11,845 nt of DNA from an uncultured Bacilli bacterium (GTDB lineage: Bacteria > Bacillota_I > Bacilli_A > RF39 > UBA660), in contig CANRLQ010000025.1 of the NCBI GenBank assembly GCA_947631525.1, forward strand, positions 1 to 11,845. The letters are read 5' to 3'. Numbering within the stretch: the stretch's first letter is position 1; each line of letters starts with the position of its first letter. The notes under the pieces were generated by a model that was given only the letters and a program-made list of their open reading frames with translations, had not been told where the DNA came from and searched no databases. Below, in pieces: positions 1 to 5,873 of the stretch. Made by a program: the position numbers and the translations under genes.

Positions 1-14
1 AATCAGGACTAAAG

Positions 15-41
15 AAAATAAAAACCCTTATAAAATAAGGG
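15..41 (-). terminator. Intrinsic terminator of the tRNA-Ala gene
   Basis: Read on the minus strand, a perfect 7-bp stem pairs 35-41 with 25-31 across a 3-nt loop. It is followed at once by a T-rich run interrupted by one A (24 down to 15). It lies 12 nt past the encoded CCA end of the tRNA, so the tRNA appears to be a single-gene transcript. No further tRNA is seen in positions 1-24. Confidence 0.75.
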
Positions 42-53
42 CAAATATCAATA

Positions 54-130
54 TGGTGGAGAATAAGGGATTCGAACCCTTGACCTCCACGGTGCAAACG
101 TGGCGCTCTAGCCAACTGAGCTAATTCCCC
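54..130 (-). tRNA. tRNA-Ala, anticodon UGC
   Basis: A complete 77-nt cloverleaf can be folded on the minus strand. It has a 7-bp acceptor stem (GGGGAAT with ATTCTCC), a D-arm GCTC/GAGC, and an anticodon stem CCACG/CGTGG enclosing loop TTTGCAC, which gives anticodon TGC. The T-arm AAGGG/CCCTT carries the TTCGAAT loop, and an A73 discriminator is followed by an encoded CCA. The acceptor stem carries the G3-U70 wobble pair, the known identity element read by alanyl-tRNA synthetase, which independently confirms the assignment. The gene has its own promoter upstream and a terminator downstream, and is divergent from the ABC transporter genes. Confidence 0.97.
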
Positions 131-143
131 ATACAACATAACG

Positions 144-173
144 ATTATACCATAGTATATTAAAAAAAGTCAA
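144..173 (-). promoter_or_regulatory. Promoter of tRNA-Ala, SigA type with extended -10
   Basis: On the minus strand TTGACT (173-168) is separated by 18 nt from TATAAT (149-144). The -10 is preceded by TGG, giving the extended TGnTATAAT element. Transcription would start near 137, a few bases before the tRNA 5' end at 130, as expected for a stable-RNA promoter. Confidence 0.8.
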
Positions 174-215
174 CAAATATAATAAAAAAAATATTTTTAT
201 TTATTTCATATATCT

Positions 216-246
216 TTGGCACCGTATTTGGAATAAAGAATATAAT
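216..246 (+). promoter_or_regulatory. Probable promoter of the ABC transporter operon
   Basis: TATAAT at 241-246 is a perfect -10 hexamer, and TTGGCA at 216-221 is a fair -35, but the 19-nt spacer is longer than ideal. The start would fall near 253, leaving a leader of about 22 nt that contains the ribosome binding site at 264-270. The leader is too short for a riboswitch. The same segment also resembles a sigma-54 site (see findings), so the class of promoter is not settled. Confidence 0.45.
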
Positions 247-274
247 AAATTAGAAAATATTAAGGGGGGATATT

Positions 275-1966
275 TTGAAAAAAACATTATTTTCTGTCAT
301 GATTCTATTTGTTATTGCTTTATTTATAGTAATAATAGTATTCAACAATAAAAAAGAATCAAAACTAAAGAAAGTAAAAGTTGCTGAAGTAACACATTCT
401 GTTTTCTATGCTCCACAATATGCAGCACATTCATTAGGATATTTTAAAGATGAAGGTTTAGATGTTGAAATTATATTAACATCTGGTGCTGATGCTGTTG
501 CAGCTGCTGTTTTATCAGGAGACGTTCAAATAGGTTTCTGTGGAAGTGAACAATCAATATATATATATAACCAAGGTGAAAAAGACTATTTAATTAATTT
601 TGCATCTTTAACAAAGAAAGATGGTAGTTTCTTAATTGCAAGAAATGAAAATAAAAATTTTAAAATAAGTGATTTAAAAGGCAGTCATATAATTGCTGGT
701 AGAAAAGGTGGAATGCCATCAATGACTTTAAAATGGGCTTTAAATCAAAATAATATAAATACAGATACTGATTTAAATTTCGATACTAGCATAGCTTTTG
801 CTTCTATGAATGGTGCCTTTATTGGAGGTACTGGTGATTATGTAACAGCTTTTGAGCCAAGTGCTTCACAACTTGTAAATCAAGGATATGGTCATATAGT
901 AGCATCTATAGGAGAACTTGGAGGAAATGTTCCATACACTACATATAATGCTAAAAAAAGTTATATTAAAAACAACAATGATGTTATTCAAGGATTTACA
1001 AATGCTACACAAAAAGGATTAGACTATGTTCATAACCATTCAGCAGAAGAAATTGCTGATGTAATTACAGATTACTTTCCAGATGTATCTCGTAACGATT
1101 TAGTAAATTCAATAAAAAAATACATGGAAATTGACTCATGGTATGATACAACTAAAATAAATGAAAAAGATTTTGATCACATTCAAGAAATTGTAAAAAA
1201 TGATGATGAACTCAAAATAATGAAAAAATTATTAGAAATTAAAGATTTAAGAAAAATTTATCACACTAAAAAAGATGAAATATTAGCTGTTGATAATTTT
1301 TCTTTTGATTTATATGAAGGTGAATTCGTTTCAATAGTCGGTCCTAGTGGATGTGGAAAAAGTACAATTTTATCAATACTATGTAATTTAATTGATTATA
1401 GTGATGGTGAAATAAAATTCAATAATAATTCTAAAATTGGATATATGCTACAAGAAGATAGTTTATTTGATTTTAGAACTATTGAAAAAAATTGTTTATT
1501 AGGACTTGAAATTAATAAAACTTTAAATGATAATTCAAAAAAATATGTTAATAATTTATTAACATATTATGGATTAATAGATTTTAAAGATAAATACCCA
1601 GATAATCTATCAGGTGGTATGCGTCAAAGAGTAGCTCTTATTAGAACATTAGCTACTAATCCTGATATATTACTTTTAGATGAACCATTTTCAGCTCTCG
1701 ATTATCAAACAAGACTTGCAGTATCTGATGATGTCTATAAAATTATTAAAAAAGAAAAGAAAAGTGCTATTATGGTAACACATGATATTGCAGAAGCAGT
1801 CTCAATGTCTGATCGAATCATTGTTATGACTGGAAGGCCAAGTAAAATTAAAAATATTTATGAAATAAAATTAGATAATAAATCAACACCTATAAATAAT
1901 AGAAAAGATCCTAAATTTTCCTATTATTATGACATGATATGGAAGGATATTGATTTCCATGTATAG
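275..1966 (+). CDS. ABC importer: substrate-binding protein and ATPase in one reading frame
   Basis: The 563-codon frame starts at TTG 275, four bases after a GGGGGGA ribosome binding site. Residues 5-25 form a hydrophobic segment with no lipobox cysteine, so the N-terminus looks like an uncleaved anchor. Residues 34 to about 310 are an NMT1/SsuA/THI5-type periplasmic-binding fold (APQYAAHSLGYFKDEGLDVEI near 46; GRKGGMPSMTLKWAL near 142). Residues 316-563 are a complete SsuB/TauB/ThiZ-type ATPase: Walker A GPSGCGKST (356-364), Q-loop Gln393, signature LSGGMRQR (445-452), Walker B LLLDEP (466-471), SALD D-loop and His503. These parts are normally separate proteins on opposite sides of the membrane; each part here has about the normal length. 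No membrane segment lies between them. M316 (ATG 1220) is the natural ATPase start. The family takes up sulfonates, nitrate or thiamine precursors; the substrate here cannot be told. The fusion may be real, a lost base, or a slippage site. Confidence 0.85.
   Translation: MKKTLFSVMILFVIALFIVIIVFNNKKESKLKKVKVAEVTHSVFYAPQYAAHSLGYFKDEGLDVEIILTSGADAVAAAVLSGDVQIGFCGSEQSIYIYNQGEKDYLINFASLTKKDGSFLIARNENKNFKISDLKGSHIIAGRKGGMPSMTLKWALNQNNINTDTDLNFDTSIAFASMNGAFIGGTGDYVTAFEPSASQLVNQGYGHIVASIGELGGNVPYTTYNAKKSYIKNNNDVIQGFTNATQKGLDYVHNHSAEEIADVITDYFPDVSRNDLVNSIKKYMEIDSWYDTTKINEKDFDHIQEIVKNDDELKIMKKLLEIKDLRKIYHTKKDEILAVDNFSFDLYEGEFVSIVGPSGCGKSTILSILCNLIDYSDGEIKFNNNSKIGYMLQEDSLFDFRTIEKNCLLGLEINKTLNDNSKKYVNNLLTYYGLIDFKDKYPDNLSGGMRQRVALIRTLATNPDILLLDEPFSALDYQTRLAVSDDVYKIIKKEKKSAIMVTHDIAEAVSMSDRIIVMTGRPSKIKNIYEIKLDNKSTPINNRKDPKFSYYYDMIWKDIDFHV
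1195..1203 (+). other. Candidate slip site or indel at the binding-protein/ATPase junction
   Basis: In the reading frame the codons are GTA AAA AAT, so A_AAA_AAT fits the X_XXY_YYZ pattern of -1 slippery heptamers. The -1 frame reads TGA directly after it (1201-1203), with two more TGA codons in the same frame at 1204 and 1207. Slipping back one base, or gaining one A in the run 1195-1200, would end the binding protein at about 309 residues. The ATPase ATG at 1220 would follow 16 nt later. No Shine-Dalgarno stimulator or strong hairpin is evident, and A-runs are common in this genome. Confidence 0.35.
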
Positions 1967-2744
1967 TTTAGAACACAAAAAATATATTAAAAAAATTAAA
2001 AAAGACAATTTTTTAATTAAATTTTTTCAAATATTATTTTTAATACTTATAATTATTATATGGCAAATTTTGGCTGATAAAGAAATAATAAATACATTTA
2101 TAACATCAAGTCCTAAAGAAGTTATAGATACAATCGTTAAATTGCATAACACAAATAATCTATATCAACACATATGGACAACTATATATGAAACTTTATT
2201 AAGTTTTAGTTTAGGAACATTATTAGGTTGTATTATAGCTAGTATACTTTGGTGGAATAAATTTATTGCAAAAATAGTCGATCCATTTTTAACTATATTA
2301 AATAGTTTACCTAAAGTAGCTTTAGGTCCAATTATTATAATTTGGTTTGGAGCAGGGATAAAATCTATTATTATAATGTCATTATTAATTTCTGTTATTA
2401 TAACTATTATTAATGTTAATGATGGTTTTAATAAAACTGATGTTAATAAAATTAGATTAATGCAATCATTTAAAGCAACTAAACAACAAATATTTTTTAA
2501 ATTAATATTACCATTTAATTATAAAACAATTGTTAATGCCTTAAAAATAAATATTGGTATGTCTTTAATTGGAGTTATAATGGGAGAGTTCCTTGTTTCT
2601 AAAAAAGGTATTGGTTATTTAATAATATATGGCTCACAAGTGTTTAACTTAGGTTTAGTTATGACTGGTATTGTTCTTTTAGCAATTGTTTCAATTGTTA
2701 TGTATTATTCTGTTTTATATATAGAAAAAAGACTAACAAAATAG
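1959..2744 (+). CDS. ABC importer permease, binding-protein-dependent type
   Basis: This is an inner-membrane permease with about six hydrophobic segments, the partner of the upstream binding protein and ATPase. The frame is open from TTG 1950, but the ATG at 1959 is preferred: AAGGA at 1943-1947 is only 2 nt from the TTG and 11 nt from the ATG. The ATG gives 261 residues, the usual size for SsuC/TauC/ThiX-like permeases. The cytoplasmic EAA-type loop that docks on the ATPase is recognisable as SFKATKQQIFFKLILP (about 170-185), although the usual glycine of that loop is replaced. The gene overlaps the end of the preceding frame by 8 nt, so the two are translationally coupled and probably form one transport complex. 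Its TAG stop lies inside the terminator hairpin. Confidence 0.88.
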   Translation: MYSLEHKKYIKKIKKDNFLIKFFQILFLILIIIIWQILADKEIINTFITSSPKEVIDTIVKLHNTNNLYQHIWTTIYETLLSFSLGTLLGCIIASILWWNKFIAKIVDPFLTILNSLPKVALGPIIIIWFGAGIKSIIIMSLLISVIITIINVNDGFNKTDVNKIRLMQSFKATKQQIFFKLILPFNYKTIVNALKINIGMSLIGVIMGEFLVSKKGIGYLIIYGSQVFNLGLVMTGIVLLAIVSIVMYYSVLYIEKRLTK

Positions 2745-2752
2745 TCTTTTTT
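2725..2752 (+). terminator. Intrinsic terminator of the ABC transporter operon
   Basis: GACTA (2731-2735) pairs with TAGTC (2742-2746) around a 6-nt loop. The flanking A6 (2725-2730) pairs with T6 (2747-2752), which also serves as the U-tract. The permease stop codon TAG (2742-2744) is part of the stem. The A-run on the other side means it could also stop leftward transcription from tsaD. Confidence 0.8.
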
Positions 2753-2923
2753 ATTAATCTTTACTTAAATTGCATAAATTCTTCATATTTAACTAGTTTA
2801 TATACTATTTTAATAAACAACAATCCATTTGTATTCTTATCTCTACTCAAAATAAATATGGTTTATTACAAATTAAATATTTTCTATCTAAATATAATAT
2901 TAAAAATTAATAAAATAATCTTT

Positions 2924-3928
2924 TTAATTCAATTTATCAACTGCCTTAGCATTAAGATCTAAATCAGCTCTTTTTCCTATTTTATAAGCATAATATCCTG
3001 CTGCTCCAATCATAGCAGCATTATCTGTACAATATTCTAATTTAGGAATTGTTAAATTAATATTGTTTTTGATACAAAGTTCATTAAACTTATCTCTTAT
3101 ACCCTTGTTAGCAGAAACACCACCAGCTATGATTAAATTTTTTACATTATATTCTTTTAATGCTTTCATAGTTTTTTTAGTTAAAATTTCAACTACTCTA
3201 TTTTGAAATGAAGTAGCTAAATTTTCAATATTTAAATCATTACCTCTTTGCTCTTCATTATGTTTTAAATTTATAACAGCACTTTTTAATCCACTAAAAC
3301 TAAAATTATAAGTATCATCATCTAACGGTAAAGGTAAATTATATGTATCCATACCTTTATGAGCAAGTTGATCAACTTTAGGACCTCCAGGATATTCTAA
3401 ATTTATAACACGAGCAACCTTATCATATGCTTCGCCAACAGCATCATCCAAAGTGCTACCAATCACTTCAAAATTATAATCTTCTTTCATATAAACAAGC
3501 TCTGTATGTCCTCCACTTACTACGAGTGCTATTAAAGGAAATACAAGAGGTGCTTCCAAGTTATTTGCATAAATATGTCCAGCAATATGATGCACTGGTA
3601 CTAAAGGTTTATTATAAATATATGATAATGTTTTTGCCGCTTGTAAACCTATTAATAAAGATCCTAATAAACCAGGTCCATATGTAACAGCTATAGCATC
3701 AATGTCTTCCATTTTTAAGCCTGATTTTGTTAATGCTTCATCTATAACGACTGTTATATTTTCAATATGCATGCGACTTGCTATTTCAGGTACTACTCCA
3801 CCATAAAAAGCATGAGTATCCATTTGTGATAAAACAACATTAGATATGACTTTACAACCATTTTTTATAACAGCAACACTTGTTTCATCACAACTTGATT
3901 CAATTGCTAAAATATAAACATCCTTCAA
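2924..3928 (-). CDS. tsaD: tRNA N6-adenosine threonylcarbamoyltransferase TsaD
   Basis: TsaD transfers the threonylcarbamoyl group from threonylcarbamoyl-AMP to A37 of ANN-decoding tRNAs, working with TsaB and TsaE. The sequence has the Kae1/Qri7/YgjD signature: the nucleotide-binding start [17 protein letters not shown], the metal-binding HxxxH (HIAGH) with the distal Asp in [13 protein letters not shown], the VSGGHTEL segment, and a second phosphate loop [16 protein letters not shown] place the start at TTG 3928, giving 334 residues. It begins one base after the rimI stop, and AGGTGAT (3939-3933) sits correctly in front of it. The upstream GTG at 3937 lies inside that ribosome binding site, and the family usually starts just before the VYILAIESS strand. 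It is the last gene of the t6A cluster and converges on the ABC transporter genes. Confidence 0.96.
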   Translation of the reverse strand: MKDVYILAIESSCDETSVAVIKNGCKVISNVVLSQMDTHAFYGGVVPEIASRMHIENITVVIDEALTKSGLKMEDIDAIAVTYGPGLLGSLLIGLQAAKTLSYIYNKPLVPVHHIAGHIYANNLEAPLVFPLIALVVSGGHTELVYMKEDYNFEVIGSTLDDAVGEAYDKVARVINLEYPGGPKVDQLAHKGMDTYNLPLPLDDDTYNFSFSGLKSAVINLKHNEEQRGNDLNIENLATSFQNRVVEILTKKTMKALKEYNVKNLIIAGGVSANKGIRDKFNELCIKNNINLTIPKLEYCTDNAAMIGAAGYYAYKIGKRADLDLNAKAVDKLN

Positions 3929-3929
3929 C

Positions 3930-4334
3930 TTAATCACCTATTTCTAAAAGCATTAAATATGCATCCTTATTCCCATAATAGTTTTTTCTAATTGCCTTTA
4001 CTTCAAAATTATATTTTTTATATAAATTTATTGCTTTATTATTAGATATATCTACTTCTAAAGTAATATTTTTACAATTGTTTTTTTTACAATTATTTAT
4101 CATATAATTCATTAATTTAGAAGCAATAAAATTATTTTGATATTGCTCCAAAACAGCTATATAATCAAGCTCACATCGATCATATATTATACTATATACG
4201 ATAAAGCCTTTTATTTCATTATCACTTAAATAAATATAATATCTTTGAAAATCATTAAGTGTTAATTTTTGATTAAAAAAGTGCTCAAATATCTTAATAA
4301 ATTCATTATTATTAGGATTAGTTTCTATTATCAC
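3930..4334 (-). CDS. rimI: GNAT-family acetyltransferase, RimI-like
   Basis: This 134-residue protein is of the usual size for RimI, which acetylates protein N-termini (ribosomal protein S18 in E. coli). The C-terminal half is typical: [20 protein letters not shown] followed by an RKNYY...DAYLMLLEI ending. The acetyl-CoA pyrophosphate loop, normally (Q/R)xxGxG/A, reads QNNFIA here, so the first glycine is missing and activity is not certain. The start is GTG 4334, with GAGG (4347-4344) 9 nt upstream. It overlaps the tsaB end by 17 nt, so it is coupled to tsaB. Its position between tsaB and tsaD matches the Bacillus subtilis ydiB-ydiC-rimI-ydiE order, and the assignment leans on that context. 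Confidence 0.82.
   Translation of the reverse strand: MIIETNPNNNEFIKIFEHFFNQKLTLNDFQRYYIYLSDNEIKGFIVYSIIYDRCELDYIAVLEQYQNNFIASKLMNYMINNCKKNNCKNITLEVDISNNKAINLYKKYNFEVKAIRKNYYGNKDAYLMLLEIGD
3933..3939 (-). promoter_or_regulatory. Ribosome binding site that decides the tsaD start
   Basis: The minus-strand bases AGGTGAT match the 3' end of Bacillota 16S rRNA (complement of AGGAGGTGATC). They are 4 nt from TTG 3928, or 6 nt if counted from the core AGGTG. The motif overlaps the last codons of rimI (GGT GAT TAA), so tsaD translation is probably coupled to rimI. Confidence 0.7.
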
Positions 4335-4959
4335 TTCTTTTTTCCTCAGCTTCTGTTTTTTTCAAATAATTAGGATTTACTTTATGACAATTTACACCTT
4401 CATCATTTTCATGTTTTGATATTATTTTTAATAAATCTATATCAGGTTTTTTAATATTTTCAATATCAATGTTATCATAACTTACAAATATAAAATCATC
4501 TATATTATAATTAGTATTTATATAATCTAATAATTCTTGTAATGAAATATAATTATCTTCGTAAACAACATTTAAATTATTATCATATATTGAAGAATAA
4601 ACAAATCCTCTTCTTGCATCTATAATTGGTACAATATAATTTTTTTCATTAGGGATAGAAGCTAGTATTTGTAATTCAGAAATTGGTATTATTTTTTTAT
4701 TTAAAGAATACGCTATAACTTTAGCAACTGTAACCCCAATTCTAACACCGGTAAATGACCCAGGACCATTAGCAATATATACTCTATCAATATCATTAAT
4801 ACTTTTATTGCATTCTTTAAAACATTCTTCAATAATGGGTAATAATCTAACGGATAAATTTTTATCTGTTTCTTCTATTCGTTTATAAATAATTTTATTA
4901 TCTTGGATTAAGGAAACAATTAAATTAGAATTACATGTATCCAAAAAAAGAGAAATCAT
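4318..4959 (-). CDS. tsaB: t6A biosynthesis protein TsaB
   Basis: TsaB is the non-catalytic, TsaD-like scaffold that dimerises with TsaD and recruits TsaE in bacterial t6A synthesis. The 213 residues show the family marks: LFLDTCNSNLIVSL at the N-terminus, IANGPGSFTGVRIGVTVAK (about 62-80), and PIIDARRGFVYSS (about 111-123). The C-terminal end VNPNYLKKTEAE is also typical. The ATG at 4959 overlaps the TGA of tsaE by 4 nt (ATGA), and GAGG lies a few bases upstream, so translation is coupled to tsaE. The second half is more divergent and asparagine-rich, as expected for this AT-rich genome. Confidence 0.94.
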   Translation of the reverse strand: MISLFLDTCNSNLIVSLIQDNKIIYKRIEETDKNLSVRLLPIIEECFKECNKSINDIDRVYIANGPGSFTGVRIGVTVAKVIAYSLNKKIIPISELQILASIPNEKNYIVPIIDARRGFVYSSIYDNNLNVVYEDNYISLQELLDYINTNYNIDDFIFVSYDNIDIENIKKPDIDLLKIISKHENDEGVNCHKVNPNYLKKTEAEEKRSDNRN

Positions 4960-5405
4960 AATACCGCCTCACATAATTCCTCATATTTTTGTCCATACGG
5001 AGTTAATATTAAAACTCTCTTATTTTCATCAATAATTTTAAATTTTATATGTAATCTTTCTTCAGGTAAAATAGATTTAATAGTATCAGCCCATTCAATT
5101 ACCACTACTCCACCTTTAGTAAAGTATTCTTCTATACCTATACCTTCAGTATTTCCATCTAATTTATATACATCCATATGATATAAGGGTAGCTCACCAT
5201 CATATTCTTTAATAATTGAAAATGTAGGAGAAGTAATACTTTCTTTTACACCTAATCCATTAGCTATTCCTTTTGTAAAAACAGTTTTCCCACTACCTAA
5301 TTCACCATCTAGGCAAATTATCATATTAGGAAATTTTTCTGATTCAAAATTTTGAGCTATTTCAATTGTATCCATTTCACTTCGAGTTGTTACTTTATAT
5401 TCCAT
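4956..5405 (-). CDS. tsaE: tRNA t6A biosynthesis ATPase TsaE
   Basis: TsaE is a small P-loop ATPase whose ATP hydrolysis resets the TsaB-TsaD complex during t6A formation. The 149 residues carry Walker A GELGSGKT (34-41), the conserved SPTF segment (59-62), the HMDVYKL region (76-82) and IEW (103-105), all hallmarks of the family. The ATG at 5405 is preceded by AGGTGAT (5415-5409) with a short spacer. It is the first gene of the tsaE-tsaB-rimI-tsaD cluster and ends in a TGA shared with the tsaB start. The upstream rhodanese gene is separated from it by a terminator, so the cluster probably has its own promoter in 5406-5490. Confidence 0.95.
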   Translation of the reverse strand: MEYKVTTRSEMDTIEIAQNFESEKFPNMIICLDGELGSGKTVFTKGIANGLGVKESITSPTFSIIKEYDGELPLYHMDVYKLDGNTEGIGIEEYFTKGGVVVIEWADTIKSILPEERLHIKFKIIDENKRVLILTPYGQKYEELCEAVL

Positions 5406-5481
5406 TATATCACCTATTTTATTATATCAAAAATAAAAGCATTAATACAACATATTTTAATAATAATTTAAAAAAGATGTG

Positions 5482-5513
5482 AAACAAAAAGGAAATTAGA
5501 ATAATCTAATTCC
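5482..5513 (-). terminator. Intrinsic terminator after the rhodanese gene
   Basis: On the minus strand, 5513-5505 pairs with 5500-5491 as a 9-bp stem with one bulged A and a 4-nt loop. TTTTTGTTT follows (5490-5482). The stop codon of the rhodanese gene (TAG, 5508-5506) lies inside the stem, the same arrangement as at the end of the permease gene. Confidence 0.75.
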
Positions 5514-5802
5514 CTGTACTTAATATCCATTCTTCGTATCCACCTAAAATATTTGTTACTTTAAATCCATAATTAGTTAAAATTTGACATACTTTTCTAC
5601 TTGTTAACCCTTTTTGACAATATATATAATATCGCATTGAAGGATTCAAATATTTACTTGGATTTGATACTAAATTAGATGCTTCTATATTTATTGCACC
5701 TGGTATGTGATTATTGTTATAACTCTGAATACTTCTAATATCAACAATGTTTAATTTATCATTTATTTTAAGTAAATCATTTATTGATATATTTTGTATC
5801 AT
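5506..5802 (-). CDS. Single-domain rhodanese-like sulfurtransferase
   Basis: This is a 98-residue cytoplasmic protein made of one rhodanese domain, the size of GlpE/PspE-type enzymes, with no signal peptide. Visible features are the substrate-side IVDIRS (19-24), HIPGAINIE (32-40), the active-site loop CQKGLTS starting at Cys62, and the closing LGGYEEW (86-92). Cys62 would carry the persulfide. Physiological donor and acceptor are unknown for most such proteins and cannot be read here. The start is ATG 5802 with GGTGG a few bases upstream. A TATAAT on the minus strand at 5824-5819 could be a -10, but no good -35 accompanies it. It sits alone between the secretion genes and the t6A cluster, cut off from tsaE by a terminator. 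Confidence 0.9.
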   Translation of the reverse strand: MIQNISINDLLKINDKLNIVDIRSIQSYNNNHIPGAINIEASNLVSNPSKYLNPSMRYYIYCQKGLTSRKVCQILTNYGFKVTNILGGYEEWILSTGN

Positions 5803-5873
5803 GTAACCACCCTAGTATATTATATGAAGAACTCAAATATTAATAATTTAATTAGTCCAAAGAAAAATGACAA

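Noticed and set aside
1201..1203. TGA read as tryptophan (Mycoplasma code), which would remove the -1 stop at the junction
   Set aside because: Tryptophan is encoded by TGG in the transporter genes where I checked it, and tsaE ends normally at a TGA that overlaps the tsaB ATG, so the standard code fits.
2761..2850. Short minus-strand frame (about 29 codons from TTG) between the permease and tsaD genes
   Set aside because: The translated residues look protein-like, but it has no Shine-Dalgarno sequence, a TTG start and no recognisable similarity, and chance frames of this size are expected. It could be a gene remnant; I cannot support it.
3427..3687. 86-codon plus-strand open frame
   Set aside because: It lies wholly inside tsaD, which is firmly identified on the other strand.
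5409..5450. Possible extended -10 promoter for tsaE (TTGTAT, 18 nt, TGATATAAT on the minus strand)
   Set aside because: The sequence is a fair match, but the predicted start near 5414 would fall inside the tsaE ribosome binding site (5415-5409). The real promoter may be elsewhere in 5406-5490.
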